DNA from: Panaeolus papilionaceus
Taxonomy: Eukaryota; Basidiomycota; Agaricomycetes; Agaricales
Assembly (NCBI GenBank): GCA_015501605.1
Contig: JADNRZ010000013.1
Span: 744,001 to 808,000, forward strand
Reading direction: 5' to 3'
Length of the DNA stretch: 64,000 bases
The position numbers were made by a program, and so were the translations under genes. Below the pieces are notes generated by a model, which was not told where the DNA came from, did no database searches, and was given only the letters and a program-made list of their open reading frames with translations. This document shows, one piece after another, positions 24,186 through 37,700 of the stretch. Within the stretch, counting starts at the first letter, position 1. Each line of letters opens with the position of its first letter.

Positions 24186-25424
24186 ATGGCATATTACCCA
24201 CCTGGTCGACAACAGTCTTCATCTGGGTCGGCTCACTCCCCAGGGGTAACACGCGACAGGGTGATGACATTACTAGAAAATCTTCAGTACGACTCGACCT
24301 CAGGATATTCCAAAAAAGTGGGGTTTTATGGGACCCCACGAGAACCTGAAGCAACGGGAGGCAGATACCCCCCACCATCAAGTACGTTTAACATCCTTTA
24401 GGTTGACCATTAACTAGAGCTAACTTCGCACCATCTTTTTCCACTAACAGTCCCCCAAGGCACTCACCACGCCGAGCGCTATCAATATACCCAGCAGCTC
24501 CGGTCCATCGACCGCGAAGACGAGCTCGCACCAGCCGCAACAGGTATACTCACCGCCATCGGCGGAGAAGGCGGGCTAATGATGATGAAAATCATCCGCA
24601 ACGTGCCTATCTCCTGGCACGGCGACCTCGTCATTATACCCCTGCGGATCCAATGGGAAATCGAGGCGCTGGAGAGGATGGGAACGCTCGGGTCGGAGAT
24701 GTTGCATCAGTGGGGGTACTGGGTTGACCCTGCGACAGCAAGGGGGAGTGGCCCCTTGGGGAGCGGAGGGAGCGGAAGGGCAATGGGGGAAGTGTATATT
24801 TCGATTAAGAAGGAGCTTGGGGTTCCGTTGAGGGAGTATAGACCGTATGCGGAGATGAGGAGTGAATATGAGCGAACTCAGTTTTTAACGAAGCTAAAGT
24901 GGTTGGTTATGCATAGGATTATGCAGTATGCGAATGAAGATGGTATATTTCATGGGTTAGTATGACTTTTCTATCAACAGCGTAATATTAGATTGTTGAT
25001 CCCGTTCATTTTGCAGGGGGCTCAACCTAGGCAACATCCACATCATTCCTAAATTACGAACCATACGCCATCACGATAAGGCCCCTTCATTCGAAGACAC
25101 GGGAGACTTCGAAGTCCGATTCACAGACTGGGGTTGGGTGCGCAAGGTCACCGAAAGGAAGGACATCGTAGACTGTAGCGACCCATGGCTCGTACCCAAG
25201 TCGATGGTCATCCCTAAACGCAAAGGTCCACTCTACGGCAAGGACGACAAGGGAGAGTTTACGGTGTATGTGGTGAGTTGCATTTTGACCACTAATTTTG
25301 TGGATCAGGTTGATAATGTTTTGGTTTATATTAGGAACAATATGTTGATGCCGTATTTAATACTGCATGGAAACTGAAGGGCTGGGACCATGGTGGGGTG
25401 GAAGGCTGGAAACACCCCTGGTAA
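24186..25424 (+). CDS. kinase-fold-like protein K2, no visible signal peptide
   Basis: Four exons (24186-24381, 24451-24955, 25017-25272, 25335-25424) join in frame to 348 aa. It is closest to K1 and K3. Motifs in order are KKVGFYGTPREPE, REDELAPAATGIL, MMKIIRNVPISW, QWEIEALERM, MGEVYISIK, IFHGGLNLGNIHII, RFTDWGWVRKV, DPWLVPKSMVI and the end GGVEGWKHPW. The catalytic Asp position is Gly. The start ATG has a good context (CATCATGGC) but gives a hydrophilic N-terminus (MAYYPPGRQQSS) with no signal peptide, unlike its paralogs. Either the product is intracellular or an upstream exon with a signal sequence was missed. The phase-2 intron is again in the Gly codon of HG. Confidence 0.75.
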
Positions 25425-25860
25425 AGGGGTTCTCGCTGACTTGATGTCGGGGGGCTAATTTATTGAACTAAGGAGGTGGCTGGTCGTGGGTATTCTACAC
25501 TCTATGGACCAATGGTGGTATAATTTACTCTATAACTCCTCCCGAGGACTTGAACTATTCTAAATTATTTTGTTTATTTATGGTATCATTTATGCTGTAA
25601 CGAATACGTATGCCTTTGATGATGAATATGATGTTGAAGTATCTCTTTTGATAATGTTTTGTTTTTCTGCTAGGCCTGTAACGATGCTGTGGGTTGCAAA
25701 GTGGGCACGGTGGTCACTGTGGGCGCTTGGTGTGTGCTGATATTGCCCGCCTTAGAGGTATAAGTAACAGCAATTCCATCACAGGCTTGGCTTGATCCCC
25801 ACTTTGAGGCTGAACCTCAAAATAACTACCACAGTGAGATACAGTCTCTTTTCAAACCTG
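25425..25860. other. K2-K3 spacer
   Basis: The 3' flank of K2 and the promoter region of K3. It is AT-rich, and no gene was seen. Confidence 0.5.
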
Positions 25861-27081
25861 ATGCCTTCATACAATGTTTCACGATCGCTTTTCACCCTTT
25901 TCCTTTCTTCCCTGCTTTCCGTTCGCTTAATTCATGCCTTTCCCGTTAACGGAGAGTCACATGCCCCATCCAATTGGATAACTTCACTAGTTCGAAGGGA
26001 CCAATGCTCATTAATGGAGGCCATCACCGATCGTTACAAACCAAGGATGCCGCATCGATATCTATGGAATACCTCCAGAGCCCAACGCACTTCAATACAT
26101 CGAATACCTCCCCTCGTACATACCCCCAGCCAGCACCACCCCCTCCGTCCCGAACTTTCCCATCATGGGAACACCGCACAAGAACCGTTACACCTGTGAA
26201 CACGGCATCACCTCCCTCGATCGATAAGACGAACGCGCACCAGCTGCGACGGGGATCGTGTGTGCCGTGTCAGGCCCGAACAGCATGATGACGATGAAGA
26301 TTATCCGAAACGTGCATATCTCGTGGACGGGCCACGCGATGCATGTTCCTGCACGTATTCAATGGGAGATTGAGGCGCTGTCGCGTACAGAGCAGCTTGG
26401 AACGTCGATGGTGCATCAGTGGGGTCATTGGGTTGATAGGACGACGTCTCGGAGAACCGGCGTGAATAGTCAAAGCGGGATAGGCGAGATTTATATTTCG
26501 ATCTTGAGGCAAAATGGGCATACTCTGCGAGATTACCTGGAGTATACGAATTTGAGGACTGAGGAACAACGGAAGGTGTTTTTGATCCGGCTTAAACAGG
26601 TGACGGTCAAGCAAATTATGCGGTACGCTGAGCATGATGGCATATTTCATGGGTACGGAGTATTCAATATTTTCCGTGTCGTTTTGTTCTGAAAACGTTA
26701 TAAAATTAGGGATCTCAATATAGGCAACATTTACATCATCCCGGTTATGCAAAAAACCGAACGTCTTCGTCAAGGGCCCTTGTACATGCCGGTCAGCTTC
26801 GAAGTGCGCTTCACGGACTGGGGCTATACACGAAAGGTTATACCCAATCTACAGGCATGTGACGACACATGGCTTGTACCTGGAGTCATGGTTTTGCCCG
26901 ACAGAGAACGACAAGCGCCACAATATGTGGTACGTAATAACTTTCCTCGATGATGCCCTGAAGCTGATCATCTACGATGGTGATTCAGCGGGACTATGTG
27001 GGCGTGTTGTTTAGGGTTCCTTGGCAACTCATGAAAGAATCTCGAGGGGGAGTTGACAAGTGGCACACTGTTCGTCAGTAA
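25861..27081 (+). pseudogene. kinase-fold-like paralog K3, broken N-terminal frame
   Basis: A signal peptide (MPSYNVSRSLFTLFLSSLLS, start 25861) and RRDQCSLMEAITDRY are in frame 1. The homology then continues in frame 2 (YGIPPEPNALQYI, YTCEHGITSLDR) after a one-base shift near 26045. In that frame a TAA at 26225-26227 replaces the first Glu of the REDE-type motif seen in K1 and K2, and reading resumes as DERAPAATGIV. The domain itself is intact from Met 26285: TMKIIRNVHISW, QWEIEALSRT, GEIYISIL, IFHGDLNIGNIYII, RFTDWGYTRKV. It is spread over 26285-26652, 26710-26929 and 26989-27081. It is the only copy with the canonical Asp in HGDLNIGN. Its C-terminus lacks WKHPW and reads GGVDKWHTVRQ. It may be a pseudogene or a truncated expressed domain; a missed N-terminal intron or sequencing error is possible. 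Confidence 0.6.
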
Positions 27082-27876
27082 AAAATTAACCTGTTGCAGG
27101 GTAGCTACAAGGACGAATGGTTTGTGTATTTAGGCGCTGAGAGTTTAGGGTCGAGCGCCCAGTTGTGATGACGCCGTGCCGAGTTAAAGATGCACAGGTC
27201 TACTCACCTCAATGTTCTTCTCTAAAAATGTGGTACATAACAAGGACCAGAATTTTGAAACATATTGCAGACGGGCTTGGGACAGGATACTGAGCTTGAG
27301 TTACAAATATTGATCAAAGCTTCGTGCTTCAATTTGGTTTCAATTTGTTCATTTTGATTGGGAATATGATGGTTGTGGCATTCTTTGTTGACAATGACAT
27401 ATCTAACCTTTGTTTGATATCTTAAGCTCACCCTGAGTTTACTAGTGTCGTAGTTACGTATCCCGTCGGATGTCGCAGAGGCCCGCCGCCCACCCCTCAG
27501 CTCTGCAAGGAGGCATGTGGCTTAAAAGCTCTTCGCCGTTTCTCAGGTAGTGTCAGTGATGCATTGCTAAAAAAAATTACGAGCCTCGAGTCCGTTCGAA
27601 TGCTGCTTGATTTACCAGTGCACGTAAGTAGCCTCAAATACCCTTTCCGGCATTGCGCTTTCACCGAAATTGGTTTCATCCACCCGCCCAGAGGCAACAT
27701 TACCGTTTGCCGATGGGAGAAAACGATCTTTTTTGCCCAGTGGTGCAGAATTTAAGAGCCTGTGCTCAGAACCAAGTTCCGGCTACGAGGCTTGAGCTGG
27801 TTCTCCTTCATCTTTTCAGTATCCTCTGTGACGAACGCGCTGGCCGCGAAGGTCTCATTCAAGTTCAGCTTAAACG
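27082..27876. other. K3-K4 spacer
   Basis: About 0.8 kb with the 3' flank of K3 and the promoter of K4. The small frames present have no protein-like pattern. Confidence 0.5.
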
Positions 27877-29069
27877 ATGCATATACGTCAAGTAATCACC
27901 TGTCTGCTGGTCTTTGCGACAGTAGAAGGGCTCTGCGCTCCTTCTGGCAAGTTCAAGGCACTCCCAATCGTACAACCGAGAGCCGGAAGCTACATCTTTA
28001 ATGAGCATGATACACAATCGTCTTCTGCCAGTTGCAAGGCCCCAACACCAGTGAAGGACAAAAAGGTCCCTTCTCTACACAGGCGCAACAATGGCAAATA
28101 CACCTTGGGCCCTGACCCAACCATAGAAATGCTCGGAGAATACCCATACAGTATGCTGTGAAATACTATTGTGTGCGGCATGGAACTCACCATAGACTAC
28201 CTCCTCCTTAGTCTCGATAGGCGAGGAGACAAACACACCGTTCAGCTGTGTGACCCGCCTTACAGAGAGCTTCATTGTTCAAGACGAAGGCTACTCTACT
28301 GGTGTGTTATGCGGGGACCCCGACAACAAATCATTATATGTCAAGGTCTTCAATAACGTTGAGCTGACGCAGAGAGAGGGAAGTTCGCTTTTCTATCCAT
28401 CTTCACTTCGGGTGGCTATGGAGATCAACGCTCTGCGTAGCACTGGGCAGATAAAAAAATGGAAGTACTATGTCGACCCCACATATAGACGGAGACAGCC
28501 GAAAGCCAAGGGGCAGATTTATTTGTACATTGAAAGGCCTGAGGGGTACTACCTCGTGAAGGACATCCCGCATCGGTGGCAAGCTCCTATCGATTTTCAA
28601 CAGCATTTCACCAGGAATCTGTATCTCGCAGTCCAAGGAGCAATCTATCACTATGCAAAAGAATTTGGCATTTTCAATGGGCACGTGGATATTTTTTGGG
28701 GTTTAGGCTGCGTACTTACTGACATGATCACAAATTTTTGATCCACAGGCACTTGACCCCTGGAAACGTCTTCGTCGGATTTCTTGACGGCAGGATGGAT
28801 GGCAGATTAGGAATAATCTTTGCCGACTGGTCATATTCGCAGAAGGTGGTCAAAAGTCTACCGGGAGGAAGACCAAGTCAGTGGACAATCCTGGAACCAT
28901 TTGATCAGCAATCAATTGTGGGTGTTCCAACTCTGAAAGCCTGATAACCAAGCTCTTGTCCGAATTTGCTAACTGTTGGTTCACTTGTCAGCTCCGTACA
29001 GTCGACCAAGTAACTGGTCACTCGATGGTATTGGTAAATCACTTCAAAGACTTTTATTGCCATTATTAG
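27877..29069 (+). CDS. secreted kinase-fold-like protein K4
   Basis: Four exons (27877-28150, 28221-28680, 28749-28917, 28992-29069) join in frame to 326 aa. The signal peptide is MHIRQVITCLLVFATVEGLCA. A basic site (PSLHRRNNGKY) precedes the shared phrase PTIEMLGEYPYS. The domain motifs are LYVKVFNNVEL (Lys), VAMEINALRSTGQ (Glu), KGQIYLYIE, IFNGHLTPGNVFV (His at the Asp position; the loop His is Asn) and IIFADWSYSQKV (DWS, not DWG). It belongs to subfamily B with K5 and lacks the GGV-WKHPW terminus. The intron at 28681-28748 starts GC instead of GT (GG then GCACGT), and unspliced reading would stop after 22 codons. The paralog K1 has GTACGT at the same place, so this is a GT-to-GC donor change. 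Confidence 0.75.
28681..28748 (+). other. GC-AG intron in K4
   Basis: The K4 intron between NG and HL of the loop motif begins GCACGT and ends CCACAG. All four paralogs have a GT donor at the same codon position. The phase (2) is conserved, so this is a non-canonical GC-AG intron rather than a misplaced boundary. Confidence 0.65.
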
Positions 29070-29345
29070 GGTAGGGTTTCATTCCAAACTCGATTGCATC
29101 CTGAGTGGCGCCGTACAACTGTCATGTGGGAGGTTTGAAGCGCTTATTTCATAGTTTGCGATTGATGATCGCTCGGCAGTGGAAGACCTCAAGTTACAGT
29201 ACGTATACAGTCATAGGAACTCAAACTCTTAAGTACAGTAGAGTTGTAGATAAAACATTTTGTACATCTTCCGTTTATTTCATATGAGAATTTTGAACAG
29301 CACAACAAGGACAGTGCAATGAAAGAGCTCGAGCGTAGGACATTA

Positions 29346-30006
29346 TCAACCCTCATGAAATGCTGCATTCAATCCGAGTCCTGAAAAGGCAGGCAATGGT
29401 GGAACTTCAGAGACTGGGCTTGGTCGAGACGAACTGCCCTCATTTATCGATGCCTGTCGCGACAGGTTGCCCAGGATTTGGCTGACTGTATCCGACAAGG
29501 CTGGTTCGTCAGGATATGACACATACGAAAACCGAAAGGTCTTCCTCAGACCTTGGATGGCGGTACTCGCAGAACCTTTGCTTGTTACACTAGGATAGTG
29601 AGATAGCAGGGAGGGAAGAACGGGGTTTGAGTTTAAGATGGTGTCGGTTGCTGATTGGTGAGGATTAGAGGACAAGGGAACTTTAGGTTCACTGTCTGCA
29701 ACATTTGTAGCATGTGTCGCTGCCAGGCGTGGTTGGAGTGTATAATACCCCCCTTCTTCTGTGGGTACCCATATCGGCGATATCGTTTGTATCCGCTTCT
29801 GGGCCGTTTTACGTGCATCAGCCTGTTGAGTACCACTGTGATCCCGCCACTCTGGTGTCGTCTTTCGTGTCATTGGTGCTCGACGTTAAAAACCTGTCTT
29901 TCTCGTCTAAGGTACACTGACGTCGCCGACGTCTACAAAGCATGATGGTGACAATGACCAGCAGCACCAGCAGAACGATGACAATGCCCACCATCGGATG
30001 ATGCAA
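29346..30006 (-). CDS. small single-pass membrane protein
   Basis: Two exons (29894-30006, 29346-29835) join in frame to 200 aa across an intron starting GTTTTT and ending CACAG. The N-terminus is almost all membrane segment (MVGIVIVLLVLLVIVTIML) followed at once by CRRRRRQ, giving a type I/III topology with a cytosolic tail of about 165 residues rich in Ser, Pro and Thr. The tail includes IWVPTEEGGYYTLQP and ends FSGLGLNAAFHEG. The frame stays open upstream of the Met (SKPISKPKLHHP) until a TAA near 30044. An ectodomain exon may therefore be missing, and the gene may be a 5'-truncated relative of fungal Ser/Thr-rich ectodomain-TM proteins. It lies antisense between K4 and K5. No function is recognised. 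Confidence 0.55.
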
Positions 30007-30352
30007 CTTCGGCTTCGAGATCGGCTTCGAAGGTACATCAAATTAGGACATCGTTTTGATCCTGACGAGAGTTAAACCTGTGGTGGCTTCTTTGAGGCTC
30101 TGTGTATATGATCGTGGGCGGCAGGTGAGGGAAAACGGCGGATAGAAATACAGTTTGATTGATGTACCCATAGTGGACTCTACATACGTTGTTTGTGGAC
30201 TTCGATGATATGTGTTTCGAGTGAAAGCGATACTATGAAGAAGGTACTTTGTCCCATATAATAAGCGACAAGAGGGGCGATTCATCAATAAGGCTGGTCC
30301 TCTTTCCCCTAATCTACAAGCAACGCGTTCGCATGCTACACTGGTTGTCGCC

Positions 30353-31599
30353 ATGCTCCCTAAATCGCTTTTATATGCACTCTCTCCTTTACTAATCGCA
30401 ATGACCTCCCATATTCAGACTATGGCTGCTCCCGTCGCTGATATGTCATTGAATTTTCCTCGCTTGCACGCCTCCGAATCATACGCTACGACGACTTGGC
30501 CACCCGTTGCATTAATAAAAAGGGGCGCTGGCAATTCAAGTTCAAAAGCAAGCCCTTCGGCGTCAGCGTCTCAACCGAAATGTGAAGGTGCACATACACA
30601 AGCGCCTGCAGATCGAAAGTCTCCATCACTCCACAAGCGCTACGGGAATTATGCCATGGGCGAACCAACTATAGAAATGCTCGGAGGAGCTTATCCATAT
30701 AGTACGTTACAATAATTTATGGGGGCCATTGAGGCCTAGGACACTTATTGAAATGGATCCTTAGTTTCTGTGGGCCAACAAACAAGAACGCAATTCAGCT
30801 GCTCGAGTCGTCTACGAACAGGCTTCATGGACAGGAATGAAATCTACTCTACTGGCAAACTATGCTACTACAGCAACGTATCATATATTAAAATAATTCA
30901 AGGGGCCGATTTGACCAGAGGTCGCAAGTTGTTCTATCCAACATCCCTTCGAACCGCTCTGGAAATCAATGCGCTTATGGGAACCGGCCAATTGGTTGAA
31001 TGGAGGTCCTTCATACGTCCTGAGGATAATAAAAAGGGCGGATCGAAGGTCAAAGGAGATATATATCTTGTTATAAAAAACCCGCAGGGATATCTCATTA
31101 AAGATATCCCAGAAAGTATGCTTCAACCCCAAACCCGTCACCGACAATTCGTTTCGAACCTCAGTCAAGCCATACGTGGAGCAATCATTCACTTTGCTAA
31201 GGATTCGCATGTGTATAACGGGTATGTTACCACCTCTCCATATCTCAAGATTTAAGGGTTCAACTAATGGATTATACTGCGATACAGGGCCTTAAATTTG
31301 GGGAATGTTTTTGTCGACTTCCTTGACGGAACAGCAGATGGTAAATTAGCAATTACTTTTGGCGACTGGAGCTACACGCAGCTGGTTATTAGCGGACAAT
31401 CTTCAGCAGTACGAAGTCAATGGACAGTTTCTGAAGACCTCGATGAACACGCAATTGTAGGTGTTCGGTCATAATATTACTGGACTGTGGATGCCCCGTG
31501 CTAATAATAATAACCAATTTACAGGTTCAAACAGCTTCCCGAGTATCTGGCTACGCTCAAGTAATGCCATTCGCTTCTGCCTACCACTGTGTAACGTAA
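30353..31599 (+). CDS. secreted kinase-fold-like protein K5
   Basis: Four exons (30353-30701, 30765-31221, 31288-31456, 31525-31599) join in frame to 349 aa. The signal peptide is a hydrophobic LLYALSPLLIAM run ending near TMAAP. Dibasic sites (ALIKR, SLHKR) precede GEPTIEMLGGAYPYS, so Kex2-type maturation is possible. The domain motifs are SYIKIIQGADL (Lys), TALEINALMGTGQ (Glu), KGDIYLVIK, VYNGALNLGNVFV (Ala at the Asp position), ITFGDWSYTQLV (DWS). It is the sister of K4: exon 3 is 169 nt in both and the introns fall at the same places. With neither the loop His nor the Asp, it is the best pseudo-enzyme candidate of the array. Confidence 0.8.
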
Positions 31600-34100
<2,501 letters not shown>

Positions 34101-34754
34101 TTTATCAGGTTTGGCCAAATTGTCGAGTCGTGAAATTGTATTTGTAGGGTCAACTCATCACTTCAAGCCGATCTCTGTGTTCTTTAATTAAATCTGAGAA
34201 TACCGCCGCGTTTCGTGGACGGGGTATGGACAGCTCGATTCAATAAAATGTTAGGATGAAAAGTATAGGGCGGAGTCCATGACCGTTGGCTGCAGAGGGG
34301 CAACATCAAGGTGTATCTAGAGACGCTAAGACATACGCAAGGATCAGATTGGTAGATATGAAATGACAGTGACATTCTATGGTGCTTCGACTATGTATGT
34401 AATTATGTACATGGGATGAAATACCTCATCTAGGATAGGAAATGGCTGACAAGACTTGGGACAGATACAAAAGTATGTACACACATTGAAGGAAAAAATT
34501 GTACCACAAACCGAAATAGAGAAGAGATTTTGACAGCAAGGGCTAGTTGACACATAGGAATGTATGAATGCAAGTACAGCAGTGATGGGGGAGTAATGGA
34601 ACGGAGTGTAGTTCAAGAACAATTCGTGCAGGTCGTAAGGTTCGTATAGTCTTGAGAGATGAACCCCAAGAGGGAGTGTCGTGTGTTGAAAAATGGTGAC
34701 AGGTCATTGGACCATGATGACGCAAATAGTTACGCGCGATTGAATAGGCCTGGA
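34101..34754. other. convergent 3' intergenic
   Basis: About 0.65 kb between the GluRS stop and the UBR1 stop. No coding pattern was seen. Confidence 0.5.
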
Positions 34755-37700
34755 TCACAGTGTTTCCCAACCACCAGAGTCCATTGTGCTCTCTAGCTTG
34801 CGAGCTACCATACTTGGGATTCCATGAGACAGCCATGTCTTGCGAATGACTTCCCAACGAGCGTGATGTAGGAATTGTCGGCGACCGCGACGACTAGTGA
34901 AATATGACATGTGGGCATTAGTAGTACACAGGTAAAAAGAAGCATGGTGTACCTCATTGAAAGATCTACCTCTCCATGAGCATCCAAGTAGGGTGACGAC
35001 GTGAATGTGCCATTTCCAGAGTTGAGATAGAGGACTGAGCACCTCTTAACGCAGTAATAAATGCCGATGGTGCCTCCGCATCTGAGGATTGTAAATAAAG
35101 GTTAGACAGCTCGAGAGTTAATATAAAAATAATCGTAACTTACTCTCGTGTATGCATGTTGCACTCCCCTCTGTTATTGTAGTCCTGGTCCACACAACAG
35201 CTGCTCTGCAGACAAACGGTAGCACCACAGATCAAGCAAATAGCTCCATCTACAGGGTATGTTTCGCATGTTTTGCACGTTAAAGCCTTGTCCGTTCTGT
35301 TGAAAAGACTATCGAGGACCAATGGAAGTCTGGCAAGCCTATATGGGACAGGGTAATCGAGTACAACAGCGCAGTTGACTTGAGCAGAAGCATGTGCATG
35401 ACCGTAGTGAGCACACCAGCCTGACAGGGCATTTTGAAGCGTGTCATGATGAGGTAGATCGGACAGGGGAGGGATTTCCAGAAGAGTGAGCAGCCGGGCG
35501 TATTCACAAGTGTCCTCCATGTGGCTGAAGTCGGGAGTAGGGAATGCTTCGGGGAGCACAGAGCGAACCAGAATGGCAGCGCGTCTGAGGAACGGCATCG
35601 TGAACGAATAGAGGAGCTTCTCGATTCTCGCCTCACCAAAGTTTTCAAAAGCCATCATCGCAGTGTGCTCAAATACGGCAGAGTGCCTGACAACGGACAT
35701 GAAGAACATCCGGACGTTGCCAAATATTTCTTCGTGAATCCGATGGGTAACGGGCGGGATGTTGCTTGCGCGGGTTTTGCTGAGGATGAACACGATCCCA
35801 ATCACTGCTCGTGCAAGGCAAGCATAATATGCCAGGATGAGAACATGCCTTAGGAGCTCAGGAGCAACGGCAGCCGTTTCTATCACAAGAGTCAATGGAT
35901 CGCGGAGGAGAAGGGGATATGAAAAGGAGGTGAGGGAGCTGCGACTCCATTCCGGCAGCAGTCGTTTGATGATGGCTTGTCGCACTGCATCTCTCCCCTC
36001 GTCTGGACGACCCTTGAAGTGAAGATTGACGAGTTTCGTTAGGCACGCCAGAAGACCACGAATAAGACGTGTTTGAGAATCCGATAGCGCATCCACCATC
36101 AGAGTGCCGGGTGGCTCTGCTGACGATGGGTCGACTGGGACACCTCGTTGTCCAACTTCCATTGCAGCCAGGGTGTATCCAACAAGTTCTTCTGGCAGAT
36201 AGATACCCGCGCCACGTTCAGGCGACTCGGGTTCCAAACGCTCTCTGAGATGGCGTGTCTGCTGGGATATGGATTTCGCTATCACCATGACGCTGTCCAG
36301 AATCTTTCCCCCATCTGTTGACTCGATCTTGTCCTTCTCATTTTTCTTGACGATGTTGCCGTATCCAGGATCCTGCGCAGCCCAAAAGACGAACTCGCCA
36401 GTGCCATTTCGGAATTGCAGAGACTCTAGTAACGGATCGGGCTTGCTCTTGAGGATGTGAATACCAGCAGCGCGCATCCAATCTGAGAATGGAGTAGTAT
36501 TGAGACGCGTTTTTGTGTCTACCTGAGTAACAGGTAAAACCACGTTTCCAAGACTTTTGCAAAGCGGGCAGATGTACTCTTTGCGAGGGATGCATTCTGG
36601 GTGGTTGCGAGTTGCCTGTGCTCGATGTCGCTGTCGTATGGAAGCGTTGTAGACCTGGAAGCAGTCTAGATGCATCATGTGGCTGCAGATAGACCCATGC
36701 AAACCAAAGCGGGTAAAACCGAGGGGGAAGCCTTCGAAGTTGGGAGACGTCGAACGAGCGTCGAGATAATCGGCTTGAGGAGGAGGAAAGATCGCGCTGG
36801 GGGATGGACTTAGGCCTGGAGCAGGGCTGACAGCACGATCCAGCGATAGCGGGGCTGTTAGCACCTCATTGACATAGTTTCCATGTCCATCAGGGTGCCG
36901 TCTGAGGAGTCGACTGGGTTGAATCAAACCCAGAGTACCAAATGGTTTCCCGTTAGCCGCGCTAGCGCTGTTGAGGTCCTCCTGACATACGATACAGGTC
37001 CCGAATGAAACGATCTCAGCCTCCGTGCTCCGCCCTGATCCATCCTCCATAGTCGCGTCTTCACTCGCATTTTCACCATCCTCGTCCGAGTCTGAGTCAA
37101 CATCTCCAAACATGCTGGCGAAACTAGCTTGCTGTGCCTTCATCTGCTGCATAATGGCGTCCTGGCGTCTCTTCGCAGCCTTCTTCCTCTCCTCCTCCTT
37201 GTCAATCCCCGGTGCTTTGGATTCAGATGGCTGACCTGTGGAGGGCCCACAAACACGGGTTATTTCCTGAGGAATATGTTCTTGGAACTTTGAGAAAATC
37301 CACATGACGCGAGCCTTGCACATCTTCGCATATTTCTCGTGTTCGCTGAGCTTCCAGAGAGCCTCCACTAGTGTGAGCTCCGCCGATGCGTCAGTCTTGA
37401 ATTTCTTCCTCTCAACGAGAGCACTGAATCCCTCAGGACGTTCCACGACACCCAACATGACCATGTGTAATGCCTGATCTAGGATGGCTTCCGCAGACGC
37501 TGGTGCTGAACCACCTGCACTGGCGGTGGAGTCAGTGATCGCGAGGACGTTCCAAATGGCATAAAACATAATTTGAAGAACAATATCCAGCTCCCAAACA
37601 TCGCCAATAGTCCTATATGGGCCCTCAGTGACGCCGAACGGTTTTGGAGGGAACACGATCTCCCACTCCTTCTTTCCCGTCTTTTTCTCCAGTCTCTTTC

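Noticed and set aside
23783..24349. 188-codon plus-strand frame with hydrophobic runs upstream of and overlapping K2
   Set aside because: It runs in a different frame through the supported first exon of K2 and has no conserved pattern.
30043..30354. 103-codon minus-strand frame over the K5 promoter
   Set aside because: It begins at the K5 start codon on the opposite strand and shows no protein-like features. Only its 3' neighbourhood joins the membrane-protein frame, and a stop separates them.
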